A stretch of DNA of 64,000 bases from Marinobacter segnicrescens (lineage in GTDB: Bacteria > Pseudomonadota > Gammaproteobacteria > Pseudomonadales > Oleiphilaceae), in the NCBI RefSeq assembly GCF_900111555.1, contig NZ_FOHZ01000001.1:537758-601757 (forward strand). The letters are read 5' to 3'. The notes below the pieces were generated by a model. It saw only the letters and a list, made by a program, of their open reading frames with translations, did not search any database and was not told where the DNA came from. Position 1 is the stretch's first letter, and every line of letters starts with the position of its first letter. Positions 36,513-43,985 of this stretch are shown here, piece after piece. Made by a program: the position numbers and the translations under genes.

Positions 36513-37867
36513 GTACCCGTAAAACCGACCTGGAAGAACGCCCCTGGCGCCAGTATATCTGCCTCGCCTGTGGCCTGATCTACGACGAGGCGGAAGGCGA
36601 CCCGGACAGCGGCTTGCCCCCGGGCACGCGATTTGAGGACATTCCGGATGACTGGGAATGCCCCCTGTGCGGTGTCACCAAGTCCGACTTCGAGCTGCTG
36701 GAAAAGCAGGAGATTACCGCAGCCGCGCCGGTGGGCATCACCAGCTTCAGCAAGGTGCCGGGCATTGTCGTGGTGGGTGCCGGCATTGCCGGGTGGTCAG
36801 TCGTGGAAGCGATCCGCCACCTGGACGCCGAGACCCCCATCACCCTGGTCAGCGCCTGCCATGCTGACCGTTACCACAAACCGGAGCTGTCCGTGGCCCT
36901 GAGCCGGGGTCAGCAGCCTGGGGACCTGGTGCGGGAGAGCGCTGCCGATGCGGCAAACCGACTCGGGATTCGCCTGTTGGCGGACACCTTCGTGGTGGGC
37001 ATCAGCCCGGAGCGACGGGAAGTGCGCACCACCCGGGGCACCGTGGCCTACACCCGCCTGGTGCTGGCCCAGGGCGCGAAACCCGCCCTGCCTGACGAGT
37101 TGCCCCCATCACTGTGCTGGCGCATCAATGACCTGGCCGGCTGGAGCGGATTACAGCAACAACTGGCCACCGGCCCCCGGCGGGTGGCCATTGTCGGCGC
37201 AGGGATGGTGGGCTGCGAACTGGCCGAAGACCTGGCTCGCGCCGGCCACACGGTCACCCTGCTGGACCGCCAGAGCCATCCCCTGTGTGGCCTGATTCCC
37301 CCGGAAGCCGGACAGGCACTCCAGGAAAGCCTGGCGGAACTGGGCATTCACTACCGGCCCGACAGCCAGGTCAAGGCAGTCCGCGCCGACGGTGACGGCA
37401 AGAACGTTCTGCTGGCAAACGGTGAAACCCTGGCCGTGGACCAGGTGATCGCCGCCACCGGCCTGAAAACCGACAACCGGCTGGCCCGCCAGGCCGGGCT
37501 GGCATTCAACGGTGGCATCGAGGTGGACCGCGAGCTGCGTTCCAGCGATCCCTGGATCCATGCCCTTGGCGACTGTATCAGTCTGAACGGTGAACCGTGC
37601 CGCTTTATCGAACCCATCCAGCACCAGGCCCGCACCATTGCGGCGGCGGTGTTGGGTGTTGAGGCACCAGCCTATGAACACAGACGACCGGTGGTACGCC
37701 TGAAAACCCGGTCGCTGCCGCTGGTGTTGCACGGCCTGCCAAAACCCAATGGCCGCTGGGCAATCACCCAGCGGGAAGGCAACAGCATGGTGATGGAGCA
37801 ACGGGTTGGCGACACCATCGTCGCCACACTGAGCCTTGGCCAGCCCATGCAAAGCAAGGCCGCCTGA
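36509..37867 (+). CDS. Rubredoxin fused to NAD(P)H-rubredoxin reductase
   Basis: A 452-residue fusion. Residues 15-60 are a rubredoxin: [20 protein letters not shown] with cysteines 18, 21, 51 and 54 (CLAC and CPLCG) for one iron. From about 85 the FAD-dependent reductase follows, with [13 protein letters not shown] (FAD) and [20 protein letters not shown] (NAD(P)H) and [13 protein letters not shown] near the C-terminal FAD site. It passes electrons from NAD(P)H through rubredoxin to an acceptor, here most likely the flavoprotein encoded immediately upstream (4-base overlap). Free-standing rubredoxin reductases feed alkane hydroxylases, so an oxidising partner is plausible. Confidence 0.92.
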   Translation: MSTRKTDLEERPWRQYICLACGLIYDEAEGDPDSGLPPGTRFEDIPDDWECPLCGVTKSDFELLEKQEITAAAPVGITSFSKVPGIVVVGAGIAGWSVVEAIRHLDAETPITLVSACHADRYHKPELSVALSRGQQPGDLVRESAADAANRLGIRLLADTFVVGISPERREVRTTRGTVAYTRLVLAQGAKPALPDELPPSLCWRINDLAGWSGLQQQLATGPRRVAIVGAGMVGCELAEDLARAGHTVTLLDRQSHPLCGLIPPEAGQALQESLAELGIHYRPDSQVKAVRADGDGKNVLLANGETLAVDQVIAATGLKTDNRLARQAGLAFNGGIEVDRELRSSDPWIHALGDCISLNGEPCRFIEPIQHQARTIAAAVLGVEAPAYEHRRPVVRLKTRSLPLVLHGLPKPNGRWAITQREGNSMVMEQRVGDTIVATLSLGQPMQSKAA

Positions 37868-37927
37868 TCTTTCCGGGCCGGGCGACCGGCCCAGTCCCGA
37901 CAATGACGTCAACCAAAGGTGAACATC

Positions 37928-38377
37928 ATGATCCATACCCGCGAAGAAGTGACCAACATGATCCTCTCTGCCAAGGTCAGCAAGGGCATTCAATGGAGCC
38001 AGGTGGCCGATGCCATCGGCCTCTCCAAGGAATGGACCACCGCTGCGTGCCTGGGCCAGATGACCTTCGACAAGAAGCAGGCCGAAATTGTCGGCGACAT
38101 CTTCGGCCTGACCGATGAGGCCATTGCCTGGCTGCAGGTGGTCCCCTACAAGGGTTCCCTGCCGACAGCCGTGCCCACCGACCCGCTGATCTACCGCTGG
38201 TACGAAGTGGTCAATGTCTACGGCAGCACTATCAAGGAACTCATCCATGAGGAGTTTGGCGACGGCATCATGAGCGCTATCGACTTCAACATGGACATCC
38301 AGCGCGAGCAAAACCCCAACGGCGATCGCGTTAACGTGGTGCTGTCCGGCAAGTTTCTTCCCTACAAATCTTACTGA
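37928..38377 (+). CDS. cynS: Cyanate hydratase (cyanase)
   Basis: A 149-residue cyanase that converts cyanate and bicarbonate to CO2 and ammonia via carbamate. The N-terminal helix-turn-helix-like domain is followed by the catalytic region: IYRWYEVVNVYGSTIKELIH holds the Arg and Glu (YRWYE), and EFGDGIMSAIDFNMDI the Ser; these correspond to R96, E99 and S122 of the E. coli enzyme. The start at 37928 follows AAAGGTG. It comes 60 bases after the reductase and ends the sigma-54 unit. The length (E. coli 156) is normal. Confidence 0.95.
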   Translation: MIHTREEVTNMILSAKVSKGIQWSQVADAIGLSKEWTTAACLGQMTFDKKQAEIVGDIFGLTDEAIAWLQVVPYKGSLPTAVPTDPLIYRWYEVVNVYGSTIKELIHEEFGDGIMSAIDFNMDIQREQNPNGDRVNVVLSGKFLPYKSY

Positions 38378-38384
38378 GCCCCTG

Positions 38385-38431
38385 CCTGGTGGGGTACCCG
38401 ATGGCCCCAAGCCCCCGGGTATTCCACCAGG
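38385..38431. terminator. Long inverted repeat between convergent cynS and VOC gene
   Basis: CCTGGTGGGGTACCCG (38385-38400) pairs with CGGGTATTCCACCAGG (38416-38431): a 16-bp stem with two G-T pairs, 15-base loop. No T run. Probable bidirectional transcription end or processed RNA hairpin. Confidence 0.5.
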
Positions 38432-38480
38432 TCAACCCTAGCGGCAGAAAAAACGGCTTGGCCGCAAGCAAGGTCACGGA

Positions 38481-39251
38481 CTACCGCAACAGAATCTCCA
38501 CACCGCACAGGTTGAGGCTTTGGCCGGTGCGATCGGCCCCCTGCTCCATGGAACGTGTCAGAATCGTCGCCGGGTCACCGACTGCCAGGTCGATCGCCGT
38601 CAGCCCGGCGGACTCCTGGTGATCGCATTCTGCAAACTTCAATACCGCGTTTGGTGTCTCGATCACCGGTGTGCCATCACGGTCTTTCACGGGCATACCC
38701 AGAACGTTTGACCAGTGACGTGCAAGTTGGGTCGGTCGCGTGTCGGAAAGGGTGACGCCGGTAATTCCGGACACCCGGTCGGTCATGGTGTGTTTGACCC
38801 AGTCCATACCTCCCGCTGGCTGCCAGTTACCCCGGGGGTCGGCCTGTTCGTCCCAGTCTACTTCCAGGAAGGCTGCGCCCATGTCCCGGGGGTGCAGTTG
38901 CATAAGGTTCCCGCTTTCATGATCCGACTCCCAGGCTACCCGGACGTTGTTTTCGGCAGCCCTGGCCCGCACGCCAGCTTGCTCTTCGAGTGAGGTGGCC
39001 TGGCAGATCACCATGTAACCCCCGGGTCCACCCCGTCGCTCCAGGAAACGCCCGGCGGCCGTGCCTTCGCGGATGGGTGCCACCACTTCCAGGAACTGGC
39101 TGCCAAAGGCAAACAGGGCGTTTTCCAGCCCGAAGGTGGCTACCTCCGGATCCCGATGGCATACCGGTACGCCGAACAGGTTTTCAATCCGCTCGACAAC
39201 CGGTTCAAGCTGTTCGGCCACCAGGCAGATCTGGCGGAGATAAATGGACAT
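38481..39251 (-). CDS. VOC-superfamily (glyoxalase-like) protein
   Basis: A 256-residue protein with two VOC-type halves (IYLRQICLVAEQLEPVVERI at the start, then a second half beginning near VKHTMTDRVSGITGVTLSDT), as in the Glyoxalase_3-like family. Metal-binding residues are not obvious. VOC proteins include dioxygenases, isomerases and resistance proteins, so no function can be given. AAGGAG precedes the ATG. It converges on cynS and is separate from the Moco genes that begin 134 bases upstream on the same strand. Confidence 0.82.
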   Translation of the reverse strand: MSIYLRQICLVAEQLEPVVERIENLFGVPVCHRDPEVATFGLENALFAFGSQFLEVVAPIREGTAAGRFLERRGGPGGYMVICQATSLEEQAGVRARAAENNVRVAWESDHESGNLMQLHPRDMGAAFLEVDWDEQADPRGNWQPAGGMDWVKHTMTDRVSGITGVTLSDTRPTQLARHWSNVLGMPVKDRDGTPVIETPNAVLKFAECDHQESAGLTAIDLAVGDPATILTRSMEQGADRTGQSLNLCGVEILLR

Positions 39252-39384
39252 CGGAGGGCTCCTTACGACACAGGTTGGAGGACATGTCTGTTTGCGGCTT
39301 GTGGCACAGTATTAACAACCACGCCATTTCTGGCAATTTGCGTGCAAACCCACGGGCTGGACCGGCCGTTACTACGGCTGACCC

Positions 39385-40032
39385 TCACACAGCCCCGCTA
39401 CCCTGCCAGGCTCCAAGCTGCTCCGGCGTATCAATATCCCGTTGTGCGTTGGGCATGGAACACTCCCGAACCGGAATAGTGGATTCGTACAGCACCGCCT
39501 TGGCACCCTGGTCGCCACCCAGCTGCCTCAACCTCGGAAAGCTGCTGCGGGGGAAAATTGCAGGCACACCCCGGCGGCGGCCGTAAACGCCGCAGGCGAT
39601 ATTGTGACCGTCGAAAGCCTTCAGCAGGGCATCAAGGTCAGCCCTCGTCAGCGCCACCTGGTCCGCCAGCAGTACCAGGACCGCACTGTAGTCAGCGGTC
39701 AGGTTGTTGATTCCGGCCCGCAAGGATGCCGCCATGCCCTCGGACCAGTCAGCGGCGTGGATGAACTCCGCCCCACAGAGCCGCCCCTCGGCCTTCGCCG
39801 CCATCAGTTGCGGATGCCAGGCGCCGGTGACCACATGGACGTGGCCCGGTAACACGCCGGATGCCAGCTCAATACTGCGCTGCAGGAGGTTTCGGCCATC
39901 GATTTCCGCCAGCAGCTTGCACCCGCCAAAGCGAGAGCTGGCGCCGCCGGCCAGAATCAGCGCGGCGATATCAGCCACCGGGCGAGTCCTCGTTGAACCG
40001 TTCGGGGTGTGGCCGCACGTAAAACCCGACAC
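39385..40032 (-). CDS. Molybdenum cofactor nucleotidyltransferase (MocA-like)
   Basis: A 215-residue nucleotidyltransferase. The signature ALILAGGASSRFGGCKLLAEI, with the N-terminal LAGGxSxRxG loop and lysine, and a VLVLLADQVALTRADLDALL active-site region match MocA/MobA-type enzymes. MocA attaches CMP to molybdopterin for xanthine-oxidase-family enzymes. It is the last gene of a four-gene operon with an XdhC-like chaperone and a molybdenum hydroxylase, fitting maturation of that enzyme. The start is GTG at 40032; an internal GTG at 39978 is an alternative. Confidence 0.9.
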   Translation of the reverse strand: MSGFTCGHTPNGSTRTRPVADIAALILAGGASSRFGGCKLLAEIDGRNLLQRSIELASGVLPGHVHVVTGAWHPQLMAAKAEGRLCGAEFIHAADWSEGMAASLRAGINNLTADYSAVLVLLADQVALTRADLDALLKAFDGHNIACGVYGRRRGVPAIFPRSSFPRLRQLGGDQGAKAVLYESTIPVRECSMPNAQRDIDTPEQLGAWQGSGAV

Positions 40033-40038
40033 AAAAGG

Positions 40039-41037
40039 TCATACCTCTGACAGGATCCGCCCCCGGCGAACCCGCAAGACGTCCGCCATGATCGCCAGGG
40101 CGATCTCCGCCGGGGTTTTGCTGCCGATATCCAGGCCGATGGGCATATGAATGCGGCTGATCTCATCGGGCGCAAGGCCACCGGTGCGAGCCAGCCGCTC
40201 CGCCCGTGCCTGTGAGGTACGGCGGGAACCCATAACGCCGATATAGCCGGCGGAGGTTTTCACCGCCGCCATCATCGCGAGGTCGTCAATACGGGGATCG
40301 TGGGTGACGGCGACTACTGCCGTTGACGGGGAGCAGGCCCCCGGCGAAGCAATGTAGAGCGACGGCAGCTGGGGTATGAACTCCACGGCATCCGGCAGGT
40401 TCATGCCATCGGTAACCTCGCTGCGGGGGTCACAAAGCACGACCTGGTAGCCGAGGGTGAGCGCAAAGCCGGCGCAGGCCTCGGCCACGCTGGAGTAGCC
40501 AGCCAGTATCAGTTTAGCCACGGGCCCCACGCGGATTTGGACAACCTCCTCCCCCGGATACCACTGCACCTGGGGTCCGCTCGGGTCCGCCTCTGACAGG
40601 GAACGGTGCCCATCGGCAAGCCGTACCTGCCGGATCCGGTCGTGCTCACCGCCCAGCGCAGTTTTTATCTGTTCGAGATGTGCCAGGTTCTCCTCGCTGG
40701 CGGCCATGCGCTCAACCAGCACTTCCAGAATTCCGCCGCAGGGCAGCTGTACCCGGGCAGCCCCGGGTTTGTTGCCCCCATCCTCCGGTCCGCCATAACG
40801 TACCACTACGGCCGGCTGCTGGTACTCGCCGGCCACCAGCCGCTCCAGGAAATCTTCCTCCACACAGCCACCGGAGAGTGAGCCCAGGTGTTCGCCATTG
40901 GCATTGGCCACCATCAGCGAACCGGGCTCCCTCGGCGATGAACCAAAGGTAGACAGCACGGTGCACAACCACACCGTGCGGCCTTCCTTTAGCCAGGCCA
41001 CGGCCTGGCCAACCACCCGATAATCCAGGTTCTGCAT
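40039..41037 (-). CDS. XdhC-family maturation protein
   Basis: A 332-residue protein with XdhC-type N-terminal (TVWLCTVLSTFGSSPREPGSLM) and C-terminal Rossmann-like (VAVTHDPRIDDLAMMAAVKT, YIGVMGSRRTSQARAERL) domains. XdhC proteins bind and sulfurate the molybdenum cofactor before insertion into xanthine-oxidase-family enzymes. It lies 5 bases after the hydroxylase gene and is followed closely by the MocA-like gene. Length is normal. Confidence 0.92.
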   Translation of the reverse strand: MQNLDYRVVGQAVAWLKEGRTVWLCTVLSTFGSSPREPGSLMVANANGEHLGSLSGGCVEEDFLERLVAGEYQQPAVVVRYGGPEDGGNKPGAARVQLPCGGILEVLVERMAASEENLAHLEQIKTALGGEHDRIRQVRLADGHRSLSEADPSGPQVQWYPGEEVVQIRVGPVAKLILAGYSSVAEACAGFALTLGYQVVLCDPRSEVTDGMNLPDAVEFIPQLPSLYIASPGACSPSTAVVAVTHDPRIDDLAMMAAVKTSAGYIGVMGSRRTSQARAERLARTGGLAPDEISRIHMPIGLDIGSKTPAEIALAIMADVLRVRRGRILSEV

Positions 41038-41042
41038 GATGG

Positions 41043-43391
41043 TCAGCCCAACTGATCCGCTACCGGTAACCGGCGGATACGTTTGCCGGTGGCCGCATAG
41101 ATGGCGTTGCAGAGGGCCGGCGCTACCGGCGGCAAGCCAGGCTCACCCACACCCCCCATGGGGGCATCCTCGCCACCGTCCACCAGGTGCACATGCACTT
41201 CCCGGGGCGCGTTTTCCATGCGGGGGATCAGATAACGGTCAAAGTTATCCTGTTCGGCCTTGCCGTCCCGGAACGACACTTCGCTTTGAAGGGCAATACC
41301 AATGCCCATGACACAGGCACCTTCCATCTGCGAGCGCACCCGCTCCGGGTTGACCGCCCTGCCGCAATCGAAGGCAATGTCGGCCCGGTGGATGATCACC
41401 TCACCGGCGTCGTCCACCTCCACATCCATCACGATGGCGGTGTAGGACACAAAGCTGTGGTGCATGGCCAGGCCCAGCCCGCGCCGTTCACCCCGGTCCT
41501 TGTTATCCCAGTTCGCCTCGCGGGTTGCCCGCTCCACCACCGCTCTCATGCGGCCGATATCGATGGGATAGACCTCCGGGTTTTCCCCGTAGTTCCAGCC
41601 GTCCTTGAACTCAGACGGGTTGATTTTACGTGGCTCTCCCAGCAGCTCCAGCAGGTAGTCCCGGTGGTCCCTGCCCGCTGCCTCGGCCATTTCTGCAGCG
41701 AAGCTCTGGATCGCCCAGGCATGGGGCAGGTTATAGACCGCCCGGAACCAGCCGATGCGGGTATGTGCGGCAGCCTCAGGGTTTTCCAGGCGAATGGCCG
41801 GGATATCAAACGGCATGGTGTTGAAGCCCATGCCCAATTCGAAGTCCGCCTTGTGCTTCGGGTCTTCAGCGAACAGTGAGCCGATGCTGGGTGACAGCGT
41901 CCGGTGCAGCCAGCCGGTGGCCTTGCCGTCACTGTCCAGTGCCGCTTCCAGACGGTCTACAGACACGGCATGGAAATAGGCATGGTGGATGTCATCTTCC
42001 CGGGTCCACTGCACCCGCACCGGGCGGCCCTTGAACTGGCTGGCCAGCCTGGCCGCTTCAATCACGAAGTCGGGCTTTGACTTGCGCCCGAAGCCACCGC
42101 CAAGCAGGGTCTGGTGAACAGTGACTTTTTCCAGGTCGAGCCCCAGGGCGCCCGCGACACCCTGCCGGGTGGCTCGGGGATGCTGTACCGGCGCCCAGGC
42201 TTCTGCGGTGTCGCCATTGAACTGAACAATGGCCACCGGTGGCTCCATCGGAGCTTGGGCCATATGGGGCATATAGTAGGTAGCTGTGACGGTTTTGTTC
42301 GCTTCCTTCAGGGCTTTTTCAATATCTCCGGACTCGCGGACCACCTTGCCAGCGGATTCGGCCCGCTCCTCCAGCATCTGTCGGTAGTCGTTGGAGGTAT
42401 ACCGGGCGTTGTCCCCAGCGGGCTCCATGTTCCACTCGATTTCGAGGGCATCACGACCCTTGATTGCGGCCCAGGTATTCTCGGCGACAACCGCCACACC
42501 ACCCAGGGGGCTGAACGCTGCCGGCATACCGGTGCCTTCCAGGGTGATCGTTTTTACCACACCACGAACGCCCAGGGTGGCGCTGTCGTCCACGCTCTTG
42601 ATGGTTGCCCCCAGCACGGGCGGCCGTGCAATCACCGCATACAGCATGTTGTCCATCTGCACGTCGGCACCGAAGCGGGCCTTGCCGGTCACCACGTCCT
42701 CTCCATCGATGGCGGGCGGACGAGTATCGCGGTTAGTCAGGTCACCATTGACCAGACCGGTTTCCCGGCCGATATAGCGCAACTGGCTATCGGGTTTCAG
42801 TGTCAACTGGTCGCGATCAGGAACCTCCAGTTCACGGGCAGCCGCCGCCAGTTCGCCAAAGCCCAGGCTGCGGTCGCTGTTCTTGTGGACCACTTCATGT
42901 ACACGGGTTTCCACCTCGTCAACCGGCACGCCCCACTGATCGGCAGCAGCCTGTTCCAGCATGAGGCGGGCACCGGCGGCAGCACGACGCATGGGCTCAT
43001 ACCAGTGGCGCATACTGCGGGAGCCGTCGGTGTTCTGGTTGCCGTACTTGTCCTGGTTTGCATCAGCCTGCTCTACCTTGACCCGATCCCAGTCGGCGCC
43101 AAGCTCATCGGCGGCCACCAGCGCCAGGCTGGTACGAATGCCCTGCCCCATCTCGGCCCGGTGATTGGTGATGGTGACTGTGCCGTCCGCATCGATACGA
43201 ATGAACACATTGGGGTTATCAACCCAACCGCCCGGCATGGCGGCGGCACCATACTTTACCTCGGCTGAGTCAGCGGCGGTGGCCAGGCCCCAGCGGGCAG
43301 CCATGACAAAGGCACTACCGGCGGCAAGCCCGCGCAGAAAGTGGCGCCGGCTCACGTTGGCCAGCATGACCGAATTGCCTATCCTGCTCAT
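41043..43391 (-). CDS. Molybdenum hydroxylase large subunit (IorB/aldehyde oxidase type), Tat-exported
   Basis: A 782-residue molybdopterin-binding subunit of the isoquinoline 1-oxidoreductase/aldehyde dehydrogenase family. It opens with a twin-arginine signal (VSRRHFLRGLAAGSAFVMAA), so the enzyme is likely periplasmic. Moco-binding segments include TLLGGGFGRKSKPDF, WFRAVYNLPHAWAIQS and GGVGEPGLPPVAPALCNAIY. The ATG at 43391 overlaps the small-subunit stop as ATGA. The large Tat subunit carries its smaller [2Fe-2S] partner across. In this context it probably oxidises the aldehyde made by the PQQ alcohol dehydrogenase, but the substrate is not proven. Confidence 0.92.
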   Translation of the reverse strand: MSRIGNSVMLANVSRRHFLRGLAAGSAFVMAARWGLATAADSAEVKYGAAAMPGGWVDNPNVFIRIDADGTVTITNHRAEMGQGIRTSLALVAADELGADWDRVKVEQADANQDKYGNQNTDGSRSMRHWYEPMRRAAAGARLMLEQAAADQWGVPVDEVETRVHEVVHKNSDRSLGFGELAAAARELEVPDRDQLTLKPDSQLRYIGRETGLVNGDLTNRDTRPPAIDGEDVVTGKARFGADVQMDNMLYAVIARPPVLGATIKSVDDSATLGVRGVVKTITLEGTGMPAAFSPLGGVAVVAENTWAAIKGRDALEIEWNMEPAGDNARYTSNDYRQMLEERAESAGKVVRESGDIEKALKEANKTVTATYYMPHMAQAPMEPPVAIVQFNGDTAEAWAPVQHPRATRQGVAGALGLDLEKVTVHQTLLGGGFGRKSKPDFVIEAARLASQFKGRPVRVQWTREDDIHHAYFHAVSVDRLEAALDSDGKATGWLHRTLSPSIGSLFAEDPKHKADFELGMGFNTMPFDIPAIRLENPEAAAHTRIGWFRAVYNLPHAWAIQSFAAEMAEAAGRDHRDYLLELLGEPRKINPSEFKDGWNYGENPEVYPIDIGRMRAVVERATREANWDNKDRGERRGLGLAMHHSFVSYTAIVMDVEVDDAGEVIIHRADIAFDCGRAVNPERVRSQMEGACVMGIGIALQSEVSFRDGKAEQDNFDRYLIPRMENAPREVHVHLVDGGEDAPMGGVGEPGLPPVAPALCNAIYAATGKRIRRLPVADQLG

Positions 43392-43852
43392 GACTTGTCC
43401 TCCATGCCTGCCGCCCGCGCAACCGCTGCTTCGATACGGTTGTAGGTACCGCATCGGCAGAGGTTGCCGTTCATGGCATCACGGATCTCGGCACCGTCCG
43501 GGTTGCTGTTCTCTTTGAGGAGCGCCGTTGCCGTCATGATCTGCCCCCCCTGGCAATAGCCACACTGGGCCACGCCCAGTTCCAGCCAGGCTTGCTGTAC
43601 CCGCTGACCAACGTCGTCATCGGCCATGGCCTCTATGGTGGTCACAGCCTTGCCTTCTGCGCTTGCAACCGGGGTCACGCAGGAGCGGGTGGCCTCGCCA
43701 TCAAGGTGCACCGTGCAGGCGCCGCACTGGGCAATGCCGCACCCGAACTTGGTGCCGGTAAGCTTGACGACATCCCTGAGTGCCCAAAGCAGGGGCATAT
43801 CGCCGGGCACGTCGAGTTCGTGCTCCTGCCCGTTTATTGTCAGGTTGATCAT
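43388..43852 (-). CDS. [2Fe-2S] small subunit of molybdenum hydroxylase (IorA type)
   Basis: A 154-residue iron-sulfur subunit. The plant-ferredoxin-like cluster motif GCGIAQCGACTVHLDG (Cys-x4-Cys-x2-Cys) is followed by the second-cluster domain QCGYCQGGQIM and GNLCRCGTYNRIEAAV. It carries electrons from molybdenum to an outside acceptor. The ATG at 43852 follows AGGGAGAG. It is cotranscribed and coupled with the large subunit; no FAD subunit is present, as is usual for this two-subunit class. Confidence 0.95.
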   Translation of the reverse strand: MINLTINGQEHELDVPGDMPLLWALRDVVKLTGTKFGCGIAQCGACTVHLDGEATRSCVTPVASAEGKAVTTIEAMADDDVGQRVQQAWLELGVAQCGYCQGGQIMTATALLKENSNPDGAEIRDAMNGNLCRCGTYNRIEAAVARAAGMEDKS

Positions 43853-43985
43853 GGTGCTCTCCCTCATCCTGTTATTGTGTGGCCCGTCGCAGCGCGGAGG
43901 CCCTCTCCGGCGCTTGAGACGCCGGCGTTATGTCCTGGCGGGTGCCAGCCCGCAATTCGTTCAACACAGTGTGGTTACGAACCGG

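Noticed and set aside
37151..38410. Open frame (419 codons) on the minus strand across the rubredoxin reductase and cynS
   Set aside because: It covers two well-supported genes on the other strand and shows no domain.
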